From Hyphomicrobium sp. (GTDB taxonomy: Bacteria > Pseudomonadota > Alphaproteobacteria > Rhizobiales > Hyphomicrobiaceae): a stretch of 64,000 nt of DNA. Where the stretch lies: contig PERI01000003.1 in assembly GCA_002928515.1 (NCBI GenBank), forward strand, positions 1 through 64,000. Reading direction: 5' to 3'. Both the position numbers and the translations under genes were made by a program. The first letter of the stretch is position 1. Each line of letters opens with the position of its first letter. Below are positions 27,373-37,546 of the stretch, piece after piece. Below the pieces are notes generated by a model, which saw only the letters and a program-made list of their open reading frames with translations, did not search any database and was not told where the DNA came from.

Positions 27373-28263
27373 ATGACCATTTCCAGCATGACGGGTTTTG
27401 CGCGCACAGATGGTGCTGCCGACGGACTGACATGGGCTTGGGAAGCGCGCAGCGTCAACGGTCGCGGGCTTGATGTGCGTTTGCGGTTGCCGCCCGGCAA
27501 TGACGGAATAGAACAACTTGCTCGCGATGCGGTCAGCAAAAGATTTTCACGCGGCAATATTTCTTTGTCACTCGCAATCGAGCGCCAGTCGAGTGCGGGT
27601 GCTGTGCGTCTCAATGAAAGTGTGTTGTTTGATGTTCTGCGTGCCGCCGACCGTGTGATTGAAGTTGCTGGCGGTTCCCGACCTGACACCGCAGCGTTGC
27701 TCGGTATGAAAGGTGTGCTGGAAGTTGGCGAGAATGGCGTTGAAGATCCAGATAAGCGAGCGCAGCGTGAGCGCGCGTTATTGGCAAACCTAGACCTTGC
27801 GCTAGATCAGCTTATGGCAGCGCGGCGAACCGAAGGTGACAAGCTGGCTGCGATTATCACCGAGCAGGTCAAGCAAATCGAAGCCCTGACATCGCAGGTT
27901 CGCGCCTCGCCATCGCGTACGCCAGATGCTATCCGCGCTCGCATTGAAGAGCTTGTCGCGCGTTTGGTCGATACGTCGGACAGCTTCGATAGTGCGCGAC
28001 TGCACCAGGAGGCGGTCCTGGCTGCAACGCGGGCCGATGTGGAAGAAGAATTGGCACGACTGCAAGCGCATGTGTCCGCTGCACGCGAGATATTATCGGA
28101 AAGCGGCGCTGTGGGTCGCAAATTGGATTTTCTTGCGCAAGAATTCAATCGCGAGGCAAATACCCTGTGTTCCAAAGCCAATGCTGTAGATGTCACCCGG
28201 CTTGGCCTTGCTTTAAAAACGGTGATCGATCAATTGCGCGAGCAGGTTCAGAACGTCGAATGA
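27373..28263 (+). CDS. YicC family endoribonuclease
   Basis: The 296-residue YicC/YloC protein has the typical N-terminus 'ISSMTGFARTDG...WAWEARSVNGRGLDVRLRLP' and the C-terminus 'GRKLDFLAQEFNREANTLCSKA', with a DUF1732 domain over the last 85 residues. Members are now known as metal-dependent endoribonucleases; E. coli YicC is linked to turnover of the sRNA RyhB. The target here is unknown. It ends one base before gmk and is almost certainly co-transcribed with it, a widely conserved pairing. Confidence 0.92.
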   Translation: MTISSMTGFARTDGAADGLTWAWEARSVNGRGLDVRLRLPPGNDGIEQLARDAVSKRFSRGNISLSLAIERQSSAGAVRLNESVLFDVLRAADRVIEVAGGSRPDTAALLGMKGVLEVGENGVEDPDKRAQRERALLANLDLALDQLMAARRTEGDKLAAIITEQVKQIEALTSQVRASPSRTPDAIRARIEELVARLVDTSDSFDSARLHQEAVLAATRADVEEELARLQAHVSAAREILSESGAVGRKLDFLAQEFNREANTLCSKANAVDVTRLGLALKTVIDQLREQVQNVE

Positions 28264-28264
28264 T

Positions 28265-28921
28265 ATGAGCAACGCAACCCCAGAGACATCGCCACAAATC
28301 GACAGGCGAGGCTTACTCTTCATTCTGTCGTCGCCATCAGGAGCGGGGAAGACGACGCTAGCTCGTCGCCTGTTGGCTGCTGATCAAAACATAGCCATGT
28401 CGGTGTCCGTCACGACGCGCCCGCCGCGTCCGGGTGAACAGGAGGGTGTCGATTACCAATTTACCGATGCGGCCGGGTTTGAAGCCCTGCGCGCGAGCGG
28501 TGAGTTGCTCGAATGGGCGCGTGTGTTCGATCATTTTTACGGTACTCCGAAAGCACCGGTTATGGCCGCCATTCAAGAAGGCCGCGACGTGCTGTTCGAT
28601 ATCGACTGGCAAGGTGCGCAGCAGCTTTCTGAAAAAATGCCAGGAGATGTCGTGCGGGTATTTGTTTTGCCACCTTCGGGACGCGCATTGGAGACGCGGT
28701 TGAAGTCGCGCGCGCAAGATCCCGATCACGTTGTGGCCCGCCGTATGGCCGAAGCATCCGCCGAACTCAGTCACTGGCCAGAGTATGATTATGTGATTGT
28801 CAATTGCGATATCGAGGACAGCGTCACAGCTGTGACTTCGATTTTAGCAGCCGAGCGCTTGAAACGGGGCAGGCAGCTTGGGCTTTCTCATTTTGTCCGG
28901 AACCTCCAGACTAGCCTTTAG
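28265..28921 (+). CDS. gmk: Guanylate kinase
   Basis: This enzyme phosphorylates GMP to GDP. The 218-residue protein has the P-loop 'LSSPSGAGKTTLARRLL' (about 21-37), GMP-binding residues in 'SVTTRPPRPGEQEGVDYQF', and 'DIDWQGAQQL'. Its ATG follows the yicC stop by one base. It converges with rsmA, whose stop lies three bases beyond, leaving almost no room for a bidirectional terminator. Confidence 0.96.
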   Translation: MSNATPETSPQIDRRGLLFILSSPSGAGKTTLARRLLAADQNIAMSVSVTTRPPRPGEQEGVDYQFTDAAGFEALRASGELLEWARVFDHFYGTPKAPVMAAIQEGRDVLFDIDWQGAQQLSEKMPGDVVRVFVLPPSGRALETRLKSRAQDPDHVVARRMAEASAELSHWPEYDYVIVNCDIEDSVTAVTSILAAERLKRGRQLGLSHFVRNLQTSL

Positions 28922-28924
28922 ATG

Positions 28925-29815
28925 TCAGGTCGTCGTTTTATCGGCGCGATCCATAATCAAAGCTAGTCGAGCAAAATCTTCGACCGTCAAACGCTCGGCA
29001 CGTTCCTGCGGATCGAGCCCGGCTTCGCGGAGCAGAAGCTCAGGCATCGGGGTTAGTTGCTTTAAACTCTGGCGCAGCATTTTGCGTCGTTGTCCGAACG
29101 CTGCGGCCGTGACGCGAGCTAACGATTTCGATGTGCAGGCGGGCGAAGGCGTCTGACGTGGAATGAATTCCACAACGGCTGATGAAACTTTCGGTGCCGG
29201 GGTGAAGGCTTCAGGTGGAAGCGTGATGACGATGCGCGCTTCCGTGCGCCATTGCGCCAAAACCGAAAGCCGACCGTATGCTTTCGAGCCTGGCTCTGCC
29301 ACGATGCGCTCGGCGACCTCGCGTTGGAACATCAGCACCATGCGATTGAACCACGGTGGCCATGGCTCTGTTTCCAACCACCCCGCGAGCAAAAGCGAGG
29401 CGATACCGTACGGCAGGTTGGCTGCGATCGTGACAGGCCGGTGTGAGCCGATGATGGCGTTCCAATCCGTTTCGAGCGCGTCGCCTGCATGAACGTCGAG
29501 TTGACCTGGATAGCGCTGAGAAATCTCCTCCAGCGCTGGGAGACAGCGTTCATCGCGCTCGACCGCGATGACATGGCGGGCACCTTCGATCAGCAAGGCG
29601 CGCGTTAGACCTCCAGGACCTGGACCAATTTCGACAACTGTCGTATCGCGCAAATCACCGCACGCACGGGCAATTTTGCGCGTCAGGTTGAGATCGAGAA
29701 GAAAGTTTTGACCGAGGGATTTTTTGGCACGTAGTTCGTATCTCTCGATGACGTCGCGAAGTGGCGGCAGTCCGTCCGGTGTCGTTGTATGTTTGATTGT
29801 TTCTCGTGTGGTCAT
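28925..29815 (-). CDS. rsmA: 16S rRNA (adenine1518/1519-N6)-dimethyltransferase
   Basis: The KsgA enzyme dimethylates two adenines in helix 45 of 16S rRNA during late 30S assembly. The 296-residue product has '[19 protein letters not shown]', the SAM-binding motif [16 protein letters not shown], and the catalytic NLPY motif in '[11 protein letters not shown]'. The C-terminal domain '[13 protein letters not shown]' is complete. Its start overlaps the pdxA stop by four bases. The pdxA-ksgA pairing downstream of surA-lptD is conserved across Proteobacteria. Confidence 0.96.
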   Translation of the reverse strand: MTTRETIKHTTTPDGLPPLRDVIERYELRAKKSLGQNFLLDLNLTRKIARACGDLRDTTVVEIGPGPGGLTRALLIEGARHVIAVERDERCLPALEEISQRYPGQLDVHAGDALETDWNAIIGSHRPVTIAANLPYGIASLLLAGWLETEPWPPWFNRMVLMFQREVAERIVAEPGSKAYGRLSVLAQWRTEARIVITLPPEAFTPAPKVSSAVVEFIPRQTPSPACTSKSLARVTAAAFGQRRKMLRQSLKQLTPMPELLLREAGLDPQERAERLTVEDFARLALIMDRADKTTT

Positions 29816-30840
29816 GGAGTGTATTCGCGGTGACGCGTCACCATGCGCTCAGCCAATTTCAAGGCGGCGATGAAACTGTTCGGAGAGGCTAGACCCTTTC
29901 CCGCAATATCGAACGCGGTGCCGTGGTCAGGCGATGTGCGAATGAAGGGCAAGCCAAGCGTCACGTTTACACCTTCGTCGAACGCCAATGTTTTGATCGG
30001 GATCAGAGCCTGATCGTGATACATGGCTAGGACCGCATCGTAGTTGCGACGTGCCGCTGCGTGGAACAGCGTATCGGCCGAATGCGGGCCTGTGATGTGG
30101 AGGCCGGATTGCACCAACGAGGCAATTGCTGGCGCGATGATATCGCGATCCTCTAAGCCGATGGTGCCAGCCTCGCCTGCGTGCGGGTTCAACCCACAAA
30201 CAGCGATGCGGGGTTGCGAGATACCAAAATTTTTCTTGAGGCTTTTAGCGAGCGTTCGCGCTGTTGCCTCGATCAGCGCGGTCGTGATGTGTTTGGGGAC
30301 GTCGCTCAACGGAATGTGGATCGTCAACGGCACGACCCGCAAATCATCGCACGCCAACATCATGATTGGATTGATGTCGGCCGTCGGCCAATGGATACGC
30401 GCGCGAGTGCCGAGATATTCTGTATGCCCTGGGTGCGCAAACCCGGCTTCATAGAGCACCGATTTTGCGATGGGGTTTGTGACCATCGCGGCGATGTTGC
30501 CCGCAAAACTATCGGCCACCGCGCGATCAATCGCACCGACGATGGCGCTAGCGTGAGCGGAGTTTGGTTGGCCCGGCGTGCACGCCCTGCTCAATGGGAT
30601 AGATACAACTCGCAGCGCATGTTCGGATAATGCTGCTGCTTGACTGGCCGTCGATCGCATTTCTATCGGCACATTGATGCCAAGATCGCGCGCGCGTTGG
30701 GCGAGTACGTCAGGGTCGGCGTAAACAATGAAAGGAGGAAGCTTGTGCGTGGTTCGTTGCAACCAACTGTGTAACGTGATGTCTGGACCGATGCCGGCCG
30801 GGTCACCCATCGTCACCCCAAGAGTTGGACGAGTCAGCAT
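29812..30840 (-). CDS. pdxA: 4-hydroxythreonine-4-phosphate dehydrogenase
   Basis: This NAD-dependent enzyme acts in the DXP-dependent pathway to pyridoxal 5'-phosphate. The 342-residue protein begins '[20 protein letters not shown]', has the metal His in '[11 protein letters not shown]', and later '[15 protein letters not shown]' and '[13 protein letters not shown]', which supply the other metal ligands. The ATG lies 37 bases after the surA-like stop. Its product would supply the PLP needed by alr and the class IV aminotransferase elsewhere in the window. Confidence 0.96.
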   Translation of the reverse strand: MLTRPTLGVTMGDPAGIGPDITLHSWLQRTTHKLPPFIVYADPDVLAQRARDLGINVPIEMRSTASQAAALSEHALRVVSIPLSRACTPGQPNSAHASAIVGAIDRAVADSFAGNIAAMVTNPIAKSVLYEAGFAHPGHTEYLGTRARIHWPTADINPIMMLACDDLRVVPLTIHIPLSDVPKHITTALIEATARTLAKSLKKNFGISQPRIAVCGLNPHAGEAGTIGLEDRDIIAPAIASLVQSGLHITGPHSADTLFHAAARRNYDAVLAMYHDQALIPIKTLAFDEGVNVTLGLPFIRTSPDHGTAFDIAGKGLASPNSFIAALKLAERMVTRHREYTP

Positions 30841-30877
30841 GGGAGTGCGCGGATCTGGTCCAAGGACATGGGCATGT

Positions 30878-32140
30878 TTAGCGGTACTCGATGTGTGCGT
30901 CCTGACGCAGATCTTTGAGGGCGCGTTTGGCCAGAACCTCGAATTCCTTTTGCTTTAGTTCGCCTTCGGCTTGATTGCGTTTTTGATCTTCGCCTTTGAC
31001 CACATCGCGGCCGCACACCACCCAAAGCTCAATGCCCGTATCGCCGACAGTTGGTGGAAGCATTTCACCGTCGCTTGCTGTCAACAACAACGAGCGCGTT
31101 GGCTCGGCAATAGCAGATGGCCGACGCTTGCCAAGATCTTCAAACTTAGCGCCAGGCACGCCCGTGGCGATACTGCCTGACGACTTACAGTCTTTAAATT
31201 TTACGCGGATGTTTTCAGCGTCCTGCATCCGTTTGGCAATGACGGTCTGATCGATTTTAGCAGGCAGCGCAATTCTAATGCGCTGGACCTGCAACTCAAC
31301 TTGATCTTCGGCTGCTGCCGAATTAGCAGCTACGAACTTATCGACTTCGCGTGTGGTGATGGCAACTTGGCTGCCATAGCGTCGGCGTACAACCTCGTTC
31401 CAGGATAAGGTTGTGCGTATGCGCGTTTTCATCGGATCGAGGCTGCCGCCAAGCTGTCTTGCGAATTCAGCTTCCGTCAGTTTGTTTCGCTCCATGATGC
31501 CCGTGATGATGCGCGTGACTTCGTCTTCAGCAATCACGACATTCTGGCGTTTGGCTTCTTGCAGTTTCAATTTTTCGTCGATGAGTTCTTCGATTGCCGA
31601 TTTGCGAACGGCAGGTGAGGCTTCTGCACGCGCTGAATCCACGGCTTGCTTTTGCAAACTGGCGCCAAAAGCTTTTTTGCGAGCGTCAAAAATTGCGATG
31701 ATTTCGTCTTTCGATTTGCCCTCATTAGCCTTGATGGTTTCGGCCAGAATGGCTTTCAAGCGTTCGGTGGTTTTTGGCGATTTGATGAGCGCCTGAAAAT
31801 TGGCTTGGGCTTTGGCGTTGATATTGCCGCCACCTAAGATGGCTGCGCGTTGCTGAATTTCATAACCCGTTATCGGCTCGTCGTTGACAAGGGCCACGAT
31901 GGATTGAGAGCCGCTGCCGCTACCGGAGGGTCCGCGACTTGCGGTTTTTGTATCTTTAGGTGTGCCACCACCATCCGGTCCGACGATGACGTCTTTAGGT
32001 GGCAAGGGTGCAGCCTTGGCAGGCGCCTGCGATGGGGAAGACGAGGCAGCATTGGCTATGGCGTGATGGGAGTGGACGACGCACGCAGCCATGAGTGCGA
32101 TTGTTACGATGACCGTCTTTGAGCAAGGCATAACAACCAT
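30878..32140 (-). CDS. SurA-like periplasmic chaperone / peptidyl-prolyl isomerase
   Basis: This secreted protein of about 420 residues has the signal 'MPCSKTVIVTIALMAACV' followed by a Pro/Ala/Gly-rich linker. A SurA N-terminal domain follows ('IVALVNDEPITGYEIQQRAAIL...'), with 'IEELIDEKLKLQEAKRQNVV'. The C-terminal half is a divergent parvulin-like region, and a canonical rotamase signature is not clear. By context (immediately before lptD) it should help fold outer-membrane proteins. I choose ATG 32140, preceded by GGCGAG; the ORF opens at 32200, and ATG 32131 is also possible. Its end lies 37 bases from pdxA. Confidence 0.85.
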   Translation of the reverse strand: MVVMPCSKTVIVTIALMAACVVHSHHAIANAASSSPSQAPAKAAPLPPKDVIVGPDGGGTPKDTKTASRGPSGSGSGSQSIVALVNDEPITGYEIQQRAAILGGGNINAKAQANFQALIKSPKTTERLKAILAETIKANEGKSKDEIIAIFDARKKAFGASLQKQAVDSARAEASPAVRKSAIEELIDEKLKLQEAKRQNVVIAEDEVTRIITGIMERNKLTEAEFARQLGGSLDPMKTRIRTTLSWNEVVRRRYGSQVAITTREVDKFVAANSAAAEDQVELQVQRIRIALPAKIDQTVIAKRMQDAENIRVKFKDCKSSGSIATGVPGAKFEDLGKRRPSAIAEPTRSLLLTASDGEMLPPTVGDTGIELWVVCGRDVVKGEDQKRNQAEGELKQKEFEVLAKRALKDLRQDAHIEYR

Positions 32141-32394
32141 AGCTCGCCAAGTTTCAGGCTTGGACTTGAAAGATGATGCGTCTGTCGATTGCAAAGGCAT
32201 AGTCAGCGATGATCCGTAAGCGGCTTCAAATCATGATGTTGTTCGAATCGCGCGTTGCTAACGCTAGCAAACTGCGTTCTGTGTCATTCGGCTTATCCAC
32301 ATGAACCGTGGCCGAAATCCGACCCATTCAGGGGATTTACCATGCCACAACACGTGGCAAACATGGTCCACCGGTTGACCGCCGGTGAAAGCGC

Positions 32395-34929
32395 TTAATC
32401 GGTCCGCTGCTCGCCGCCAAACGCGAAGTCGAGGGTATCGGTCTTGTAGGCGAACTCGCCGAGATGTTTGAATTCGAAGCGCAGCATCAAGGATCGATCA
32501 TCGTCGATCGATTCTGAGTTGTAATAGAGCTCTGTGTAGGTCGCCGTCAGCACGAAGCAATCGTCTGCATAGCGCACTTGCAAGCTGTCGCTGAGTAATT
32601 GGTCTTCGTCGATGTCGTAGCGGATGCCAGCACCGATGCTCCAGAAGTTGGTCAGTTGGAGTTTGAGGTAGCCGAAGGCATCCTGCTGGTCGGTGTTGAA
32701 GCCGAGTTCTGGATCGGCAGCAGAGAACGCGTAAGTCGCCTGCGCTAGCAATGGGCCAAAACTGATCTCGCCCGTGACGTCTTCACGACGCAACGTCAGG
32801 TCTTCTTCGTCGAAACGGCTTTGAGAGATCAAGCGGAACGAGTCGACCGGTGCGATGTAGGCGCCAAGCACGTAGTCGGAACGATTGTTTTCGAGACCGC
32901 TTTGCGGCGTGTACAAGAAGTTGCCCGTGTCGTCGCGACCTGGATTTCGGTACACGTTATCGCCATCGAGATGGAAGCTTTGACCGGCCAAGAGACGTGC
33001 GTAACCGCCATTGTTGGCTTGGAATGTGTACTGCACGCCGACGTTGGCGCGCGTTCCGGTTTCGATGCGATCGTATCCGGAGAATTTCGAAACTTCGAAC
33101 AGGTTGGTGTCGTCAAACACAAGGCTGCGCGCATCTTCGTCGGGCAGACGGCGCTGGGTAACGCTCGCTTGACGAGCGATGATTTGGCCGATCGGTTCGA
33201 TGATGTGGCTAGCGGTTTGTGTGTTGGCGATCCAGGGATAAGTGACAGTGGCTCCAGCGGCAGCAACGCCGCGGAATTCGGTGCCGTCATCGACGAGTGA
33301 GCTGTCCGTTACGCAAGGTGTAGCGTCATTCCCATCAGCACAGCCTGCTTCACTAATTTCAACCGACTCCGGATCGGTGAAATTGTCGAATTGATAGATA
33401 TCGCCGCGTAGGTTGGCGAATGGCGTGTACGTGATGCCAATTTGGTCGGTGAGACGGCGACGCCATTGCACCTGAGTGGCGATGCGATTGACCGTTTGAT
33501 CGAGACTGCCGTCTGACGCGCCATCGTCGCGCGTGAAGCTGACAGCATTGGTATCGACCTTCAATTCGCCGCCAAGAATTGGATCGGCGAAGACGTAATT
33601 GTGGTCGATGATCGGATGCGTATAGCTTTCAGCTTGATTGGTGTCGTCGAACGACAGTCCGCCGAAATGGTACAGACGCGCGGCGAAATAATTTCGGTCC
33701 GATTGGCCGACCAAATACACTTGGTTGACGCGATCCTGGAGCAAGATGTTGTCGAGTTTGTAGAAGCGGCGGAACTCGTCGTCGCTTTCCAACGTGACGT
33801 CCCAACCGACTTTCCACCAGCTCGATAGTGCGAACTGGCCCTTGGTTTCGACGGTGCCGCGCCAGCCGTCAAACTTGCTGTTGTCGTCGAAATTTCCTGG
33901 CAGATCGTCGGCGTCCTGATCGATGCCAGCGGCGCGGATGGTGTACTGACCGTTGGCCAAGCGCTGGCGATACTCACCCTGCCAAAGCACGCCTTGCTTG
34001 CTCAAATACAGCGGTGTGATCGTCACGTCATAGGATGGATCGAGCGAGAAATAATACGGAATGCCGGTGATGAAACCGAGGTTGCTCGACTGCCCGTACT
34101 CCGGCGTCAAGAAACCCGATTTGCGTTTGACCGATGGGTCGGCGTGCTGGAAGTAGGGAAGATACAACACAGGCTGGCCGTAAATCTGGAAGTAGGCATC
34201 CTGGTAGGAAATGACCGCTGCATCTTTGTCGTGAATGATGCGCGCTGCGCTCAAGCACCACAACGGCGGCGTTGCGCCATCGCTTTTGCATGGCGTGAAT
34301 TTGGCATTGGTGAATTCGGTGACGTTACCGTCGCGACGTGTGGCGCGTTCGGCTGAGATTCGCGATTGGTCGCGCGTGACAACCGAGAGCGATTGGACGA
34401 AACCATCGCGGAAGTCATCTGTGAGTGTGTAGCGATCGGCGCGAATGACGTTGCCTTGGGGCTCTTTGAGCGTGACGTTGCCAACTGCGGTCAACGTTCC
34501 CGCGCTTTGGTCGTAGACAACTTCGTCGGCAGTTAAAATGTAGTTGTTGTAGAAAATTTCTACGTTGCCGCGCGCGATGACACGATTTCCGGCCGTGTCG
34601 TAAACTAGCTGATCGCCCTGCAGCTTCAGCGGCTGCGTGCTGTCGATCTTAGTGTTGACGTTGCCAAGGATGCCGCCTGCTTGTTCGGGGAATGAACTCG
34701 CAGCATTGCGCGCGCTCGCCGCAACGGGATCTTGCTGGGTAACGCTGGTGTTTTGTGCGTGAGCCGGTGCCGTGATCGTTGCGATCGAAGTGCAAATGAA
34801 GGCTGCGGCTGCGATCAATGTGAAATCTATGCGCGCAAACGCACGAGTGAGCCCGGCCGCCTTATGGCGCCAACCCCCCTCGCGTGACAGTCCGCAACCC
34901 TCTTGCGGTGTCCGCGTTGCACACTTCAC
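32395..34929 (-). CDS. lptD: LPS-assembly protein LptD
   Basis: This outer-membrane beta-barrel inserts lipopolysaccharide together with LptE. The 844-residue product has a signal ending near 'AHAQ', an LptA/OstA-like jellyroll at about 95-200 ('GDQLVYDTAGNRVIARGNVEI'), then a long barrel domain with alternating aromatic strands ('YFQHADPSVKRKSGFLTPEY'). Cysteines occur as an N-terminal pair (CKSDGATPPLWC), a central pair (CADGNDATPC), and one near the end (DDCFVLT). The exact disulfide pattern cannot be assigned. The start is GTG 34929, directly abutting the lptG stop with no spacer, and the first 28 residues form a long basic n-region. Confidence 0.94.
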   Translation of the reverse strand: MKCATRTPQEGCGLSREGGWRHKAAGLTRAFARIDFTLIAAAAFICTSIATITAPAHAQNTSVTQQDPVAASARNAASSFPEQAGGILGNVNTKIDSTQPLKLQGDQLVYDTAGNRVIARGNVEIFYNNYILTADEVVYDQSAGTLTAVGNVTLKEPQGNVIRADRYTLTDDFRDGFVQSLSVVTRDQSRISAERATRRDGNVTEFTNAKFTPCKSDGATPPLWCLSAARIIHDKDAAVISYQDAYFQIYGQPVLYLPYFQHADPSVKRKSGFLTPEYGQSSNLGFITGIPYYFSLDPSYDVTITPLYLSKQGVLWQGEYRQRLANGQYTIRAAGIDQDADDLPGNFDDNSKFDGWRGTVETKGQFALSSWWKVGWDVTLESDDEFRRFYKLDNILLQDRVNQVYLVGQSDRNYFAARLYHFGGLSFDDTNQAESYTHPIIDHNYVFADPILGGELKVDTNAVSFTRDDGASDGSLDQTVNRIATQVQWRRRLTDQIGITYTPFANLRGDIYQFDNFTDPESVEISEAGCADGNDATPCVTDSSLVDDGTEFRGVAAAGATVTYPWIANTQTASHIIEPIGQIIARQASVTQRRLPDEDARSLVFDDTNLFEVSKFSGYDRIETGTRANVGVQYTFQANNGGYARLLAGQSFHLDGDNVYRNPGRDDTGNFLYTPQSGLENNRSDYVLGAYIAPVDSFRLISQSRFDEEDLTLRREDVTGEISFGPLLAQATYAFSAADPELGFNTDQQDAFGYLKLQLTNFWSIGAGIRYDIDEDQLLSDSLQVRYADDCFVLTATYTELYYNSESIDDDRSLMLRFEFKHLGEFAYKTDTLDFAFGGEQRTD

Positions 34930-36024
34930 TCAGCCATCCTCCTGATGCAGCAGCACCGTGGTTGAGATCACCAAAACCAGGACCACCGGGAGCCACACGG
35001 CGGCCCAAGCAGGGGCCAAGCCAGCGATCCCGATTTGTCGAGATATTTCCGAGATTAAGAAGAAGCCGAAACCCCCAAACATCCCCGCAGCAACCATAGT
35101 CTGGATGCGGCCTGAGCGGAATGACTTCAATGACACAGTGGCGGCCAAAAGGACCATCGCAATACACAGCAAAGGCCGCGACCAGAGGGTTTCGTACTGA
35201 ATACGCAGTTTTTCTGAAGAAAGCTTTGCTTTTTCAGTGACTTCAATCAGTCCTGGCAGCTCCCAAAACGACACCGACAGAACGGTTCCCAGCGCATCTT
35301 GCACACGGTCTGGGGTGAGGTGGGTCGAAATCAAATACGTTTCGAATTTTTCGGGCTCTTGGCCGAGTCGCGTCACCCAGCCATTGCGTAGCTGCCAGTA
35401 GCCTTCCTTGAGGTCGGCATTGGCGGCGTCGATCCGCTCGCTAAAGTGGCCGTCGCGGTCGTAGGTCAAGGCCATGACGCCAGTGAGTTTGAGGCCACGG
35501 TTGGCAGCGGCGGCGGCACCGATGACAGACTCGCCATCTTCGCCCGCCTGGCGCAGCCACGTGCCGCCACCTTGCGCTTTCAGAAGATTTTTTTCGGAAC
35601 CAAAGGCTTTGGCAAATTTGCGATCGGCGCTGTCGCGGCCGGCGGCCGCCAGTGGATTGTACAGCACCATACCGAGCACGCCGATGATGAGACCGACCAG
35701 AATACCTGGCCACAAAAATTGCCAAACGGACATGCCGCCTGCCCGCATGACAGCGAGTTCGTTTTTTCGGTTCAGCATCATCAAGGCGCCGATGCTGCCG
35801 ACAAGGACCGCAAATCCGAACAGGAATTCGATATATGCTGGCAATCGCAAGAATGCGATTTCTGTCAGCGCCAACATCGGCACTTCGCCGGTCTTGCCTG
35901 AGAGACGCAGCAATTCGACGATGTCGATCATAAAAATCAGCAGGGCGCAGATGCCCAAGGTTATCGCTATGCCGAGCAGGAAGCGTTTGGCGATATAGGC
36001 TGTCAGCGTCCAGGATTGGGTCAT
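34930..36024 (-). CDS. lptG: LPS export ABC transporter permease LptG
   Basis: LptG is one of the two permeases of the LptB2FG machine, which extracts LPS from the inner membrane. The 364-residue product has six transmembrane helices (three N-terminal from 'LLGIAITLGICALLIFMIDIVELL', three C-terminal from 'RPLLCIAMVLLAATVSLKSF') around a periplasmic beta-jellyroll. ATG 36024 overlaps the lptF stop (ATGA at 36024-36021). The ORF extension to 36258 lies within lptF. The stop is immediately followed by the lptD start. Confidence 0.94.
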   Translation of the reverse strand: MTQSWTLTAYIAKRFLLGIAITLGICALLIFMIDIVELLRLSGKTGEVPMLALTEIAFLRLPAYIEFLFGFAVLVGSIGALMMLNRKNELAVMRAGGMSVWQFLWPGILVGLIIGVLGMVLYNPLAAAGRDSADRKFAKAFGSEKNLLKAQGGGTWLRQAGEDGESVIGAAAAANRGLKLTGVMALTYDRDGHFSERIDAANADLKEGYWQLRNGWVTRLGQEPEKFETYLISTHLTPDRVQDALGTVLSVSFWELPGLIEVTEKAKLSSEKLRIQYETLWSRPLLCIAMVLLAATVSLKSFRSGRIQTMVAAGMFGGFGFFLISEISRQIGIAGLAPAWAAVWLPVVLVLVISTTVLLHQEDG

Positions 36025-37217
36025 GATAGGCCCGATCGTGCTGGTGCGCGCGTGACGAGCGCTTTGAGTTTTTGTGCATGGGGTGCCAGCGCGCCAACGG
36101 CTTTGTCTATGACCGCAAGTCCACTGCGCTGACGGTCGGCGCCACGAATGATGATGAGCGACATCGCAATGGCGCTTAGGGGCAGCAAGTAAAGCACGGG
36201 CACAAACACAGCATTGGCAGCCGCTAAATTGATGACCGCAAGGCCGACGAGGCGACACGTCGCCGCCAACACAAAGGCAACTGCTAAGCTCTCCATACGA
36301 CTGGATCGTGTGGACCTCGCCTGACCCACAAACGCTATGATTATAAAGGCAAAAGCGATCGGATAGAGGGGCGCTGACAGGCGGTCATGCAACTCAGACC
36401 GGAACTGACCGGACTGGCCTTTAAAGGCTCGGCTGGTTGGCTCGGGATTGACCAGTTCGCTGAAATAGCGCTCGCGCGGTTTGTATTCACCGACGCCGGC
36501 ACCTTCTGCTTCGAAACGATCGAGATCGACGGCGTACTTGTCGAAGGCAATGATTTGCGGTGGCTCTTTTGCGTCCGCGCGGCGTAAAATATGACCGTTG
36601 CTCATGACGAGATAAGCGCTTTCGTCTTGTTTGACGATGATGCCGCGCTCGGCGAGATAGCTTTGTGCCTGTTCCTTGTCGCGCGTGTCGTGCATCACGA
36701 GGCCGATCAACTCGCCATTCAACGAGCGTTCGCGGATGTGAAACATCAAGCCGCTTTCGGGGTTGGTGAAGCGGCCTGGTTGAATGACCTGGGTCAAGAG
36801 ATCAGTGCGGACCTGGATGATGTACTCTTTGAGTTGCCGCATGCTCCACGGCTGCGCCAGATGCGCGACGAACGCTAGGCCCATGCTGACGATCAGGGCT
36901 AAAGCGAGAAGGGGTTTGGCAACTGTCCATACCGTAGAGCCCGACGCCGTCAGTACGATCAGTTCGCTATCGGTATTCAGTCGGTTCAAGGTGTGAAGCG
37001 CTGCAATCAAAAACGAGAACGGCGCGATGATGGCCATGAGATTGGGTAGCGCCAGCGTCGTCATGCGGATCAGCATCCACGTGTCTTGACCTTGGCTGGT
37101 CACGACATTGAGTTGGCGCAAGGCCAGCGCAATCCACACGATGCCCGAGAGCGACAGCAGGATCAGCAACAAGGAGCTGCCTGCTTGGCGAAACACATAT
37201 TTTGAAAACATGCGCAT
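36021..37217 (-). CDS. lptF: LPS export ABC transporter permease LptF
   Basis: This partner of LptG has the same architecture, about 398 residues from ATG 37217. It begins 'MRMFSKYVFRQAGSSLLLILLSLSGIVWI', with helices at about 12-35, 60-80 and 100-120, a periplasmic domain at 140-270, and three C-terminal helices. ATG 37211 is an equally plausible start, and the ORF track opens at 37301. It is the first gene of an lptF-lptG-lptD-surA-pdxA-rsmA run whose members overlap or nearly abut, so the region upstream of 37217 should carry the operon promoter. It is divergent from pepA. Confidence 0.93.
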   Translation of the reverse strand: MRMFSKYVFRQAGSSLLLILLSLSGIVWIALALRQLNVVTSQGQDTWMLIRMTTLALPNLMAIIAPFSFLIAALHTLNRLNTDSELIVLTASGSTVWTVAKPLLALALIVSMGLAFVAHLAQPWSMRQLKEYIIQVRTDLLTQVIQPGRFTNPESGLMFHIRERSLNGELIGLVMHDTRDKEQAQSYLAERGIIVKQDESAYLVMSNGHILRRADAKEPPQIIAFDKYAVDLDRFEAEGAGVGEYKPRERYFSELVNPEPTSRAFKGQSGQFRSELHDRLSAPLYPIAFAFIIIAFVGQARSTRSSRMESLAVAFVLAATCRLVGLAVINLAAANAVFVPVLYLLPLSAIAMSLIIIRGADRQRSGLAVIDKAVGALAPHAQKLKALVTRAPARSGLS

Positions 37218-37546
37218 GCCAGCGCTCTTCCCCTCGCATCCAAGGCAGCCTGCGATGCAGCGCCAAGGATTAATGCCGTTTCCCCTTATCCGGGCTCCCA
37301 CACCACGATGGCGGAATTCTGGCCTGTCAGAAAGACTTGAGACGATATTTTTTTAGTTTTATCAGAGCATAAAGGCAGAAACTTCATAGTGTGATCGGCT
37401 GTGACTTGCCTGTCGGCAACGATTGTCTAAGGTGCGGCGCTCACTCACGCCAATCTCGGCACCCCCAACGCGGCTCGCGCAGGCGGTTCTCGCCACCTGA
37501 ATGCACGGCACGCTTACCCTTATCCCACTTTGGAGATTACAGCCTC
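37218..37546. other. Divergent promoter region of lptF and pepA
   Basis: These 329 bases separate two divergent start codons and must carry promoters for both the LPS-export operon (minus) and pepA (plus). A T-rich patch lies at 37346-37362 (ATTTTTTTAGTTTT). The ORFs that extend into it (37301 and 37391 starts) have no family-like sequence. No RNA gene is visible. Confidence 0.55.
37337..37365 (+). promoter_or_regulatory. Candidate sigma-70 promoter for pepA
   Basis: TTGAGA (37337-37342) and TATCAG (37360-37365) are separated by 17 bases, matching four of six consensus positions at the -35 and four of six at the -10, inside a T-rich patch about 180 bases before the pepA ATG. Spacing and location are good, but the match is by eye only and the leader would be long. 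Confidence 0.3.

Noticed and set aside
32369-32387. Hairpin CACCGG/CCGGTG after lptD as a terminator
   Set aside because: The stem is only six pairs with no U-tract, and the downstream surA-like gene is on the same strand, so termination there is not supported.
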